From Leptolinea sp964397625 (lineage in GTDB: Bacteria > Chloroflexota > Anaerolineae > Anaerolineales > Anaerolineaceae), in assembly GCA_964397625.1 (NCBI GenBank), contig CAYNJT010000007.1:1-64000 (forward strand): 64,000 bases of DNA, written 5' to 3'. Under the pieces are notes generated by a model. That model was given only the letters and a program-made list of their open reading frames with translations. It was not told the origin of the DNA and did not search any database. The translations under genes were made by a program, and so were the position numbers. Below, one piece after another: positions 50,373 to 58,586 of this stretch. Numbering within the stretch: position 1 is the stretch's first letter; each line of letters starts with the position of its first letter.

Positions 50373-51125
50373 ATGAAAAACCCGAACATCGATGTTATAT
50401 TCTTTGACCTGGGCAGCACCCTGATCTATTTTGATGGGTACCTTCCAGACGTAATGACGCGCGCCTATCAGGAACTGGCGCTTTCTCTGCTGGAAGATGG
50501 CTATACCATCCAGAAGGACGCGTTCCTGTCAGAATTTCTCTCCAGACTGGAAGCCTACCACACGGAACGAGAAATCGAACTGAATGAATTCACCACCGAA
50601 CAGGTTTTGCGTATCGTTCTGGAAAAGCAGGGGTTTACCAATCTGAGCGAGAAACAGTTGCGTCCGCATCTTGCCCGATTATATGCCGTCACCCAGACTT
50701 GCTGGAAAGTGGAAGCTGACACCCATGCCACACTACAGGCATTGAAAGATTCTGGTTATCGCATGGGGATCATATCCAATGCGGGTGACGATTGGGATGT
50801 TCAGGTGTTGATCGACAACGCGGGAATCCGGCCGTTCTTTGACTATATCAATACCTCTGCCGCCGCGGGAATTCGCAAGCCGCATCCCCGCATTTTTGAA
50901 ATGGCGTTTGAATCCATGTCCATTGAACCCGGTCGGACTCTTATGGTTGGAGACACACTTGGAGCGGATATTCTGGGATCAAAAAATCTGGGCATGCACA
51001 ATGTATGGATCACCCGCCGCGTGGATCGGGCGGGAACACGCGCGCATGAAGCCATCATCCTGCCCGACCGGATCATAAATGTCCTGTCTGAGCTGCCCGA
51101 CCTGTTGAAAACCTGGCCTGTCTGA
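50373..51125 (+). CDS. HAD-superfamily hydrolase
   Basis: The 250-residue protein has the HAD motifs FFDLGSTLIYFDG (nucleophile Asp, with Gly at the second Asp position), GIISNAGDDWD, RKPHPRIFEMAFE and MVGDTLGADILGSKN. The missing second Asp is known in non-phosphatase or atypical HAD members, so phosphatase activity is uncertain. It follows the hydroxyacid dehydrogenase by 20 bases and may belong to the same operon. Substrate unknown. Confidence 0.85.
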   Translation: MKNPNIDVIFFDLGSTLIYFDGYLPDVMTRAYQELALSLLEDGYTIQKDAFLSEFLSRLEAYHTEREIELNEFTTEQVLRIVLEKQGFTNLSEKQLRPHLARLYAVTQTCWKVEADTHATLQALKDSGYRMGIISNAGDDWDVQVLIDNAGIRPFFDYINTSAAAGIRKPHPRIFEMAFESMSIEPGRTLMVGDTLGADILGSKNLGMHNVWITRRVDRAGTRAHEAIILPDRIINVLSELPDLLKTWPV

Positions 51126-51158
51126 AATTATTAGTATCAAATTGGAAAATCGATCAAC

Positions 51159-52067
51159 ATGCCCTTTCAAAATAAAACCCTCCCTTACCTTGCGCTTGTT
51201 TTGGGCGTGTTGTGCCTGTCTTTATCCGCCATATTTGTACGCACATCTGGTGCGCCGGGGGTAGTCACGTCATTTTACCGGATGACCACAGCCAGTCTGA
51301 TCCTCCTGCCTATTATTGCTATCAGGGCAAGAGGAAGAATTTCCATAGACCGTCGATGGCTGCTTGGCCCGCTGGCAGCCGGTTTTATTACCGCGCTGGA
51401 TCACGGTACATGGAGCACGGCAGTGGCGTACACCAGCATTGCGAATGCCAACCTGATCAACTTTATTGCCCCGGTCTGGGTGGCTCTGGTCTCATGGCTT
51501 TTCTGGAAACAGAGACTGTCCTGGAAATTTTGGACCGGATTGGCTCTGGTGATGGCCGGGATGACCTTCGTATTCGGCTCCAACCTGTTCCTTCATCCAG
51601 CCTTCAGCAAAGGCGATATCCTGGCGCTTCTCTCATCCTTCTTTTTTGCCGGATATTATCTGATCACCCAGAAAGCACGCTCTCGTGTAGACGCCCTGAC
51701 CAGTACAGCTCTCATCGCGGGTGGCAGCGCGGTCACTCTGCTGGTGATCTGCTTAATCAGTGGAGCGCCGTTGTCGGGTTATTCAGCATCGACCTGGCTG
51801 CTATTTATTGCCGCCGGGGTGATCTCACAGATCGGCGGGTATTTCTGCATGACCTACGCGCTCGGGCATATCCCGGCTGCCATAGTCTCCCCGACAATGA
51901 TCGCCTCACCGGTCATTTCGTCGCTGCTGGCCATTCCCATCGCGGGAGAAGGTCTGAGTGTATTTCAGATCACCGGAGGATTGTTGGTCTTTGCAGGAAT
52001 TTACCTTGTCAACCGAACGCAGTCCAGCGCGCCGGTCAGTCCGTTGGTTGAAGCTGAAAGCAAATAA
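51159..52067 (+). CDS. EamA/DMT-family transporter
   Basis: The 302-residue protein has ten predicted membrane helices in two EamA repeats (about 8-140 and 155-290). Repeated features are the RTSGAPGVVTSFYRMTTASL segment and YLINFIAPVWVALVS-like helix (ANLINFIAPVWVALVSWLFW). Members export amino acids or metabolites. As the last gene of the catabolic operon it may export a product or overflow amino acid. It overlaps the convergent V4R-like gene by 32 bases. Confidence 0.88.
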   Translation: MPFQNKTLPYLALVLGVLCLSLSAIFVRTSGAPGVVTSFYRMTTASLILLPIIAIRARGRISIDRRWLLGPLAAGFITALDHGTWSTAVAYTSIANANLINFIAPVWVALVSWLFWKQRLSWKFWTGLALVMAGMTFVFGSNLFLHPAFSKGDILALLSSFFFAGYYLITQKARSRVDALTSTALIAGGSAVTLLVICLISGAPLSGYSASTWLLFIAAGVISQIGGYFCMTYALGHIPAAIVSPTMIASPVISSLLAIPIAGEGLSVFQITGGLLVFAGIYLVNRTQSSAPVSPLVEAESK

Positions 52068-52599
52068 CCAGCCTGCCGGATCTTTCATCCGGTTTCACCT
52101 GGAAGGGGTATTGTTTTCCAGAACCCGCCCAGCAAAGAAACTCCTGGATCATACCGGCAATAAAGTGATGGCGGATTATGGCACTATCAAAATTGCTGGT
52201 TTCTCTCATGGATGATACTGTCAAAATGACATTATCGTCATTACAACCCAGTGAAATTTCTGCCGCTTTCCAGGAAATTTGAAGGGCGGTGATCTTTTCC
52301 ACTCCATCCAACAGACGTTTCCGCTGCGGTTGCATGCGGAATTCGAGGCTGTCAATGCCGGCAGTCTTGCCATGTTTCCTGACGAGATACTTGAAACCCG
52401 CCGTGCCTGCCCGGAAGAAAAGTCCGCTGGCGGCTGTTTTACCCAGGTTTTTCTCAGCTCGTTCAGCCGCTTCTGCCATATTCAAAGAGCAAATATCCGT
52501 TGTGGAAAAACAAAAACGGCTTTGTGCCAAAGGCAAGATTTCACTTATCCCCTCTTGAAAGATCTCCAGAAGATCTGGAGAGATGGAATTTTGATCCAT
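52036..52599 (-). CDS. V4R-like (hydrocarbon-binding fold) protein, putative
   Basis: The 187-residue soluble protein has GLFFRAGTAGFKYLVRKHG near residue 60 and a C-terminal segment running HHFIAGMIQEFLCWAG, then PFQV and GRLVICFQLQ, resembling V4R domains (bacteriochlorophyll vinyl-reductase/heme-NO-binding fold), where a helix GxxxGxL is followed by a Cys-containing strand. Match is by eye and uncertain. It lies 23 bases after the small GTPase gene on the same strand and may be the output or effector of the GTPase module. Its 3' end overlaps the EamA gene. Confidence 0.5.
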   Translation of the reverse strand: MDQNSISPDLLEIFQEGISEILPLAQSRFCFSTTDICSLNMAEAAERAEKNLGKTAASGLFFRAGTAGFKYLVRKHGKTAGIDSLEFRMQPQRKRLLDGVEKITALQISWKAAEISLGCNDDNVILTVSSMRETSNFDSAIIRHHFIAGMIQEFLCWAGSGKQYPFQVKPDERSGRLVICFQLQPTD

Positions 52600-52622
52600 A
52601 CCTGACCTCTATGGAAGGGATT

Positions 52623-53174
52623 CTATTCGTCCAGCCGTTGTTTGATGATATCCAGCAGACTGAGCAGGATGGTCTTGACCGGTTTCATCTCTGTGGCTAC
52701 GCATGGGAGAACCGGAACACTGTCTTTCAAACGCAACGCGTGGCGGATATCTTCAACATCCCAGGCATTCTCGAGGTCCTGTTTGTTAACTGCCACCACG
52801 AAGGGTGTATCCGAGTGATCAGAAAATGCGTCGAGTATATAACGAGCCTCTCGGAAGGTTTCGGGCCGGGTGCTGTCGACCATTAGAATGTACCCCAGCA
52901 TACCTTCCGCCAGGATATCCCACATGAATTCAAAGCGCCGCTGTCCCGGTGTGCCAAACAAATGCAGCACCAGGTTTTTATCGATGGTCAGCCGACCAAA
53001 ATCCAATGCCACAGTAGTCGTCTCTTTTACCCGCTCGCTGTCAGAGGTGATATTCTGTTCGGTTGAGACCACTTCAATTTCACTGACGGTACGGATAAAT
53101 TCGGTTTTCCCGGCATTAAATGGCCCGGTGACTACCATTTTCACTGTTTGAATACCTGATGTCGTTCCAGTCAA
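52623..53174 (-). CDS. Arf/Rab-like prokaryotic small GTPase
   Basis: The 183-residue GTPase has the P-loop GPFNAGKTEFI near residue 17, the G3 motif LFGTPGQRRF (Gly-Gln present, Thr-Pro in place of DxxG-type residues as in other bacterial Arf-like proteins), and NKQD as G4. This family, like CvnD and MglA relatives, normally works with a Roadblock/LC7 GAP-type protein. None is next to it here. The start is TTG 53174, with AGGGGG seven bases upstream, overlapping nothing. It directly follows the DUF4388 gene (two bases). Confidence 0.85.
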   Translation of the reverse strand: MTGTTSGIQTVKMVVTGPFNAGKTEFIRTVSEIEVVSTEQNITSDSERVKETTTVALDFGRLTIDKNLVLHLFGTPGQRRFEFMWDILAEGMLGYILMVDSTRPETFREARYILDAFSDHSDTPFVVAVNKQDLENAWDVEDIRHALRLKDSVPVLPCVATEMKPVKTILLSLLDIIKQRLDE

Positions 53175-53175
53175 A

Positions 53176-53994
53176 TTACAACCCCCTGATACGGTTAATC
53201 AACCGGTTAACCAAAGATCTCTGCTCTTCCTTGGATTGGTTTGGCAGGAATTGTGCCACGGGCACCGGACGGGCTTGTTCTGTCAACTTTACAATTTCAA
53301 CCAGGCCAGCCTGTAATAATCCATAGACCACTCGCCGAATTTGCAGATCGTCCATGGATGTAGCCTGAGCGATCTGCCGGATGGTGTTCTTGGGATTGAC
53401 AAATGAAACAACTTTCCATTCTTCCACAGTCAAGTTGACTTTACGCAGGTTGTTTTCGGGGCGTTCCGAGAACTTAAGAGAAACATCCAGGTTGGGAATT
53501 TCTTCCATCAGCAATTCCATTTCCTGAATATGCCGTGATCCCTCCATGATTAGGTTTTCCAGTTCCATGTTCAAAGCGATTTTGTCTTCAGGAGGCGGCT
53601 CATTGGGAATGAAACGGAATACGCCTTCCTGCCAGGTGAAAAGGCGCCGGATGATGGCCACATGGTGCTGCTGCAGGCTGTTCAGAATGGTTTCGCGGGA
53701 AACGAACCCGGCGTTGATTAATTGAAGGCCAAGTTCTTTGTCCCAGATGGCTCCGCCCTTACTCTTGATAGCCCGGTATAAATTGGGGCTGATTCGCTGA
53801 TTTTGATAGAGTACCGCCGCAAGGGATGAATCTTCATTCCCGGTCAAAGCGCAGGCCAACTTACCATCCCGAAAATAAACGTGGGCGGTCTCTCCCTTTT
53901 GGATTATCTCCAACATGCCGGTTTTACGCGCTAAATTAACCAGATTGAGCAGTTGTGCAAATGGGAAGTCTCTAAGATTTCCTTGCAGCGCCAT
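53176..53994 (-). CDS. DUF4388 (PATAN) domain protein
   Basis: The 272-residue protein starts MALQGNLRDFPFAQLLNLV, the classic DUF4388/PATAN opening, continuing VYFRDGKLACALTGNEDSSL. A second all-alpha part (about 75-150) resembles the DUF4388 C-terminal helical region, and about residues 190-240 look like a winged-helix segment (RQIAQATSMDDLQIRRVVYGLLQAG). PATAN proteins are adaptors in two-component and motility or stress signalling. It heads the DUF4388-GTPase-V4R unit. AGGGG lies before the ATG. Confidence 0.8.
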   Translation of the reverse strand: MALQGNLRDFPFAQLLNLVNLARKTGMLEIIQKGETAHVYFRDGKLACALTGNEDSSLAAVLYQNQRISPNLYRAIKSKGGAIWDKELGLQLINAGFVSRETILNSLQQHHVAIIRRLFTWQEGVFRFIPNEPPPEDKIALNMELENLIMEGSRHIQEMELLMEEIPNLDVSLKFSERPENNLRKVNLTVEEWKVVSFVNPKNTIRQIAQATSMDDLQIRRVVYGLLQAGLVEIVKLTEQARPVPVAQFLPNQSKEEQRSLVNRLINRIRGL

Positions 53995-54069
53995 AACGCC
54001 CCTATCAATAAGAATGCATTACTCGAAAATTATACCGTTCAGATGGGGTTTGGTCAAATTGATTGCGTG

Positions 54070-54075
54070 TATAAT
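54070..54075 (+). promoter_or_regulatory. -10 box of the lipid-kinase gene
   Basis: Exact TATAAT 32 bases before the ATG at 54108. A -35 match at standard spacing is weak (TTTGGT at 15 bases). Confidence 0.4.
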
Positions 54076-54107
54076 AGAAAATCATCTAATTTGGGAGCAA
54101 AATCAGA

Positions 54108-55022
54108 ATGCTGCACACGACCCTGTTGATTTTTAACCCCATCGCTAATCTTGGACGGGCCTGGCCGGTGGCATCCACTCTGCGACGTGTAGCAGATGAG
54201 CTGGGCGGAGCGGATTGGTCCGGAACAGTTTACCCCGGACACGCATCGGAAATCGCTGAAAAAGCCGGCGAACAGGGATACAAAACAGTGGTCGCTATGG
54301 GGGGTGACGGTACCATCCACGAAGTGATAAACGGCCTAATGGCCATACCGGCAGAAAAACGCCCCATGCTTGGAATAGTTCCGGTTGGTTCCGGGAATGA
54401 TTTTGCCAGCACAATGAAAATTCCTCGCAACTCAGAAGAGGCATTGCGTAAAGTATTCTCCGGTACTCCTCAAAAGATCGATATTGCCAGTGTTCAGGAT
54501 GAAAGTGGCCATAAAGAATATTGGATGAATACCCTGGGGATGGGTTTTGATTCAGCCGTGAATTTTCATTCCCGTGAAGTTCCGATTTTTCAGGGATTCA
54601 TGATTTACTTTTTGGCAGTTTTTCGTACAATGGTAGAGAATTATTATCCATTTAGAATTACCTGTACGATGGATGAAAATACATTTGAACAAGAAACGCT
54701 GATGTTTACTGTTACCAACGGTCAGCGGGAAGGAGGCGGATTTCTTCTCTCTCCAAATGCCAGTCAAACTGATGGCCTTTTGAATTACACCCTTGTCGAT
54801 GTGATCCCCCGTTTAAAGATGTTTTCAGCCATTCCTCACTTTCTGAAGGGAACGCATGCCGGATTAAATTATGTAAAGACCGGCACATTTAAAAAAATTC
54901 AATTATCGTCAAACAACCCCCTTTGGATCCATGCAGATGGAGAAATTTTTGCTGGTTTTACCTCCCACATCAAAGAATTGAGCATCGAAGTAATTCCTGA
55001 AGCGATTAATCTGATCTTATAA
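54108..55022 (+). CDS. Diacylglycerol/sphingosine kinase-family lipid kinase
   Basis: The 304-residue protein is of the YegS/DgkB (LCB5) family and should phosphorylate a lipid alcohol with ATP. The nucleotide loop MGGDGTIHEVINGL and VPVGSGNDFAST, and the C-terminal HADGE motif, are intact. An N-terminal NAD-kinase-like domain and a C-terminal beta domain are covered. GGGAG lies ten bases before the ATG. It is followed after 15 bases by the helicase-associated gene. Confidence 0.9.
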   Translation: MLHTTLLIFNPIANLGRAWPVASTLRRVADELGGADWSGTVYPGHASEIAEKAGEQGYKTVVAMGGDGTIHEVINGLMAIPAEKRPMLGIVPVGSGNDFASTMKIPRNSEEALRKVFSGTPQKIDIASVQDESGHKEYWMNTLGMGFDSAVNFHSREVPIFQGFMIYFLAVFRTMVENYYPFRITCTMDENTFEQETLMFTVTNGQREGGGFLLSPNASQTDGLLNYTLVDVIPRLKMFSAIPHFLKGTHAGLNYVKTGTFKKIQLSSNNPLWIHADGEIFAGFTSHIKELSIEVIPEAINLIL

Positions 55023-55037
55023 ATAAAAAAAGGTACC

Positions 55038-56648
55038 GTGCCCGATATAACTCAAACCCTACAAGATGCCGATCTCGGCTTCCTTAAATTTGTCGCCTCT
55101 TCCTGGGACATTCATGATCTGCCTGACGACAGTGAAAGCATTCTGGCCGCGCTGCAGATCAAAGCCTCTGATGTAGAAGCTGTGCAAAATCTGGCTGCCG
55201 CTTTGCCAGCGGAAGCTCAGGCCGCCCTGCGCGCCTTGATACAGAAACGCGGCCGGGTTTCATCCACCATATTCGAACGCACCTATGGTGAAATCCGTAC
55301 CATGGGTGTTGGCAGGCGTGAACGCGAGCACCCCGAACTGAATCCAATTTCCGTCGCGGAAATTCTCTGGTACCGCGGGTGGATAGGCCGGGCTTTTCTG
55401 GGCGGTGGAGGCCGGCCGGAAGACACGATCTATCTACCTGATGAGGTATACGCCGCGTTGACTGACCTGGAAGGCGAAGAACAGCCCAGCGCGCCAGCCT
55501 ATTCTTCTCAATCCCAGGAAAGCCGCATCTGGTTTTACCGCGATGGTGTGCTGGAACAGGCCTGTACAGTGCTCGCTGCTTTGCGCTCCGGAGAGCAGGT
55601 GGAAGATCTGCCGCCGCGCCGCGGCGCGGTTCCCACCCCGGTTCTGGTAGCCTGGCTGCGCTGCCTGAAATGTCTGGATGACCAGAATAACATTCAACCC
55701 GAAGCTATCCGACGTTTCCTTGAATCATCCCGCCCTCAGGCGCTTTATATCCTGATCCAGGCCTGGCGGGGTTCCATGGAATTTAACGAACTCCGCATGC
55801 TGCGCGGTCTGGAATTTGAAGGCACCTGGGTCAATGATCCCATTGATACCCGCGAACGTGTGATTGAATTGGTCAATTCACTGGCCGGCGACGACTGGAT
55901 GGACCTGTCAGAATTTGTCAATGCCGCCAAACAAAAAGATCCTGATTTCCAGCGCTCCGGCGGCGAATATGATTCGTGGTTCATCCGCGAAGGCCGCACC
56001 GGGGAATACCTGAAGGGCTTCGAAAGTTGGGACCGGGTGGAAGGCGCGTTGCTGCGTTTTTATATCACCGGTCTGATGTACTGGCTGGGCCTTGTGGAAC
56101 TCACCCGCCCCACGCCGGGAATCGTGCGTTTCCGCCTGTCTCCCTGGTGGCCGGCCATAAACGGCGATATGGAAATCATTGAAGCCAAAGACAACAGCAC
56201 CCCGTTGCAGATCAACCGTTCCGGAGAAATCCTCGCGCCGCCGCGTTTTAATCTGGCCACTCGCTACCAGATCGCTCGGTTCGCGCAACCAGTGGAATAC
56301 CAGGGAAAAGGATACCTGTACCGTATTTCCGCTTCGGGGCTGGCTACAGCGCAAGAGCAGGGTCTCACGCCTTCCATGCTGGAAAGGATGCTGCACAAGT
56401 ATTCCCGCGGGGCCATTCCGCCCAACGTGCGAAACGCCCTGCATGCCTGGGAACAAACAGGTTCACAGGTGCGCATTGGTGAAGTGACACTATTGCGGGT
56501 GAGCGACCCCATGGTACTGCGGCGTCTAAAAGATAGTTCCGCCGCGCGCTTTCTCGGTGAAAGTTTTGGCCCCACGGCCGTAGAGATCAAACCTGGCGCG
56601 GAAGAGAAGATTCGCAATATCCTGGTAGAAATGGGTTTGATTCTCTGA
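55038..56648 (+). CDS. XPB/helicase-associated-domain protein without helicase motifs
   Basis: The 536-residue protein looks like the N-terminal helicase-associated (Helicase_C_3) domain protein of Actinobacteria and Chloroflexi. LNPISVAEILWYRGWIGRAF is characteristic near residue 95. The C-terminal YLYRISASGLATAQEQGLTP, then SPMLERMLHKYSRG-like and TLLRVSDP-like segments near 430-500, are also typical. No Walker A, DEAD or helicase motif VI is present, so it has no ATPase core of its own. In related genomes it neighbours an XPB/Ssl2 helicase. None is in the window. The start is GTG 55038. A terminator follows. Confidence 0.7.
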   Translation: MPDITQTLQDADLGFLKFVASSWDIHDLPDDSESILAALQIKASDVEAVQNLAAALPAEAQAALRALIQKRGRVSSTIFERTYGEIRTMGVGRREREHPELNPISVAEILWYRGWIGRAFLGGGGRPEDTIYLPDEVYAALTDLEGEEQPSAPAYSSQSQESRIWFYRDGVLEQACTVLAALRSGEQVEDLPPRRGAVPTPVLVAWLRCLKCLDDQNNIQPEAIRRFLESSRPQALYILIQAWRGSMEFNELRMLRGLEFEGTWVNDPIDTRERVIELVNSLAGDDWMDLSEFVNAAKQKDPDFQRSGGEYDSWFIREGRTGEYLKGFESWDRVEGALLRFYITGLMYWLGLVELTRPTPGIVRFRLSPWWPAINGDMEIIEAKDNSTPLQINRSGEILAPPRFNLATRYQIARFAQPVEYQGKGYLYRISASGLATAQEQGLTPSMLERMLHKYSRGAIPPNVRNALHAWEQTGSQVRIGEVTLLRVSDPMVLRRLKDSSAARFLGESFGPTAVEIKPGAEEKIRNILVEMGLIL

Positions 56649-56668
56649 TCATCATTTCTTCTATAATT

Positions 56669-56704
56669 AAAAACTCTCCACTTCACAAATCGTGGAGAGT
56701 TTTT
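56669..56704 (+). terminator. Terminator after the helicase-associated gene
   Basis: AAAAACTCTCCAC (56669-56681) and GTGGAGAGTTTTT (56692-56704) form a 13-bp stem with a 10-base loop and T tail. Confidence 0.9.
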
Positions 56705-56716
56705 CAATATTAACGT

Positions 56717-56746
56717 TTGTAATTCAAACCGCCAAATTTGTATAAT
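56717..56746 (+). promoter_or_regulatory. Promoter of the secreted SGNH gene
   Basis: TTGTAA (56717-56722), 18-base spacer, exact TATAAT (56741-56746), about 84 bases before the ATG. Confidence 0.5.
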
Positions 56747-56829
56747 CAAATCAGGTTTTCGTTAGCCCATCTCATGGCATGCAGGCTGTGCCATTTTCGC
56801 TCTCATGACATTTGGGAAAGGAGCAGCTA

Positions 56830-58527
56830 ATGAAATTCATCAGAGCATTTTCCATATGCTTGATTGCGTTTTTTTCTCTTTGTGCTGCCATTCCCTGCCA
56901 GCCGTCAATGCAGGCAGTTGACCCGAATCCACCGACTTCACCTGTCAGGTTGATCTTCATCCACCACTCCACCGGTGAAAACTGGTTAAGCGATGAAAAT
57001 GGGGGACTGGCCCGCGCGCTGCAGGCCAATAACTACTTCCCCAGCGATACGAATTACGGCTGGGGACCGGATGCCATCGGAGACCGAACGGATATTCCCA
57101 ACTGGATGGAATGGTTCGCCAGTGAAAACACAAACCGGATCATGCAGGCTGTCTTCCAGGAAAGTGAAGTGCATTCACCGTATGAACGCACCCTGCAGAA
57201 TCCCGGCGGAGAGAATCAGATCATCCTCTTCAAATCCTGCTTTCCCAATTCCGCTCTGGAAGGCAATCCCAACGACCCGCCTTCACCCGGTTCTGATCTG
57301 ACCGTTGGCAACGCGAAATACATATACAACGAAATCCTGAAATACTTTAAAACCCGGCCGGACAAACTCTTTGTGGTGATCACCGCCCCGCCGTTGATCA
57401 ATTCTCCAGTTGCAGCCAATGCCCGCGCCTTCAATCAGTGGTTGGTCAATAATTGGCTAAAAGAAAATAACTATACCCTGCCCAACGTGGCCATATTTGA
57501 TTTTTATAACATTTTGACAGGATCGAATAACCATCACCGTTTCATAAACGGCGCGGTTGAACATGTGATCAATGACAAACGAAATACCGAGTTTTACCCG
57601 TCAGAAGATGATCACCCCAACCGGCAGGGCAACCAGAAAGCCACAATTGAATTCCTGCCAATGTTGAACATCTTCTACAATCGATGGAAAGCCGCCGCTC
57701 CGGCAGCCCAGCCAGCCCAACCGCAGGATTCTGCCCCGGCCGAGCCGCCAATGGAAGGACAGAACAAACCGGCCACCCCTGCCGTTCCGTCGGCGCCTGT
57801 CGAATCCGGCAATATGTTATTTGACTTTGAGACGGAACAGCCGGTGTGGGAAGCATCGGTAGATGAAGCCGCGGAAACAACCGCGCTGGATTGTCAGATC
57901 AATTCATCGGCAGCCGCTTCGGGTTCTGGCAGTCTGCAGATCGTGTTCAATGTGGCTGCCGGAAGCTGGGCTACCTGTTCGAGCTTTTTTGACGCCCCGC
58001 GCGACATGAGTAAAACTGATGGAGTGCAATTTATGCTGAGGGTAGACGAGCCGGGTAGTGAAATTCACATGGACGTCTTCACCGGTCCCAACGGCGAACG
58101 CGCCACGTACGCTCGCGTCATTCCCCTGCCAAAAACGACCGGCAAGTGGATCGCCATTCAATCCCGTTGGTCTGATTTTAAGCGGGTCGAATGGGAAGCA
58201 GACGGTGGTTCGACATTCAGCCACCCGGAACAAATCACCGGTCTGGCCTTTGGCTTCCCGGCCGGCGAAAAGGTAAACCAGGGTGTGGTTTATATTGACA
58301 CCATCCAGACCTTCCAGGCTGGACAGGCTGCCTCGCCTGCCGCGGTTGCCAGCGAGCCGCAGCCAGATGATGACACGCAAGTCAATCCGCCTGCCGCAGA
58401 TGAACAGGCGCGGGCTGAAGCCGAAAATCCAACCTCCCGCATCCGCCGGTTATTGCCCTTTTGCGGGTCTGCTTTGATACTCCCGCTTATCGCACTGTCA
58501 TTTGTCATAAAAACAGGTCCGCGGTGA
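56830..58527 (+). CDS. Secreted SGNH-hydrolase-like protein with Pro-rich linker, carbohydrate-binding-like domain and C-terminal anchor
   Basis: The product of about 565 residues has a signal peptide (residues 1-20), an SGNH-like domain (about 40-290) with LIFIHHSTGENWL near the start and SEDDHPNRQGNQKATIEFLP near the end, holding the conserved Asp and His of the catalytic pair. A Pro/Ala-rich linker follows (about 300-330), then a beta-sandwich domain (about 335-495, FDFETEQP start), and a tail RRLLPFCGSALILPLIALSF ending in Lys and Arg. The tail, a Cys followed by a short hydrophobic helix and basic end, resembles CTERM sorting signals. AAAGGAG precedes ATG 56830. Substrate may be an acylated or sulfated glycan, unproven. 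Confidence 0.75.
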   Translation: MKFIRAFSICLIAFFSLCAAIPCQPSMQAVDPNPPTSPVRLIFIHHSTGENWLSDENGGLARALQANNYFPSDTNYGWGPDAIGDRTDIPNWMEWFASENTNRIMQAVFQESEVHSPYERTLQNPGGENQIILFKSCFPNSALEGNPNDPPSPGSDLTVGNAKYIYNEILKYFKTRPDKLFVVITAPPLINSPVAANARAFNQWLVNNWLKENNYTLPNVAIFDFYNILTGSNNHHRFINGAVEHVINDKRNTEFYPSEDDHPNRQGNQKATIEFLPMLNIFYNRWKAAAPAAQPAQPQDSAPAEPPMEGQNKPATPAVPSAPVESGNMLFDFETEQPVWEASVDEAAETTALDCQINSSAAASGSGSLQIVFNVAAGSWATCSSFFDAPRDMSKTDGVQFMLRVDEPGSEIHMDVFTGPNGERATYARVIPLPKTTGKWIAIQSRWSDFKRVEWEADGGSTFSHPEQITGLAFGFPAGEKVNQGVVYIDTIQTFQAGQAASPAAVASEPQPDDDTQVNPPAADEQARAEAENPTSRIRRLLPFCGSALILPLIALSFVIKTGPR

Positions 58528-58586
58528 CTGATCGATCGGCTTTATCCGTATTGAAACACACAATCCAAATCAAACAAGGAGAATCT

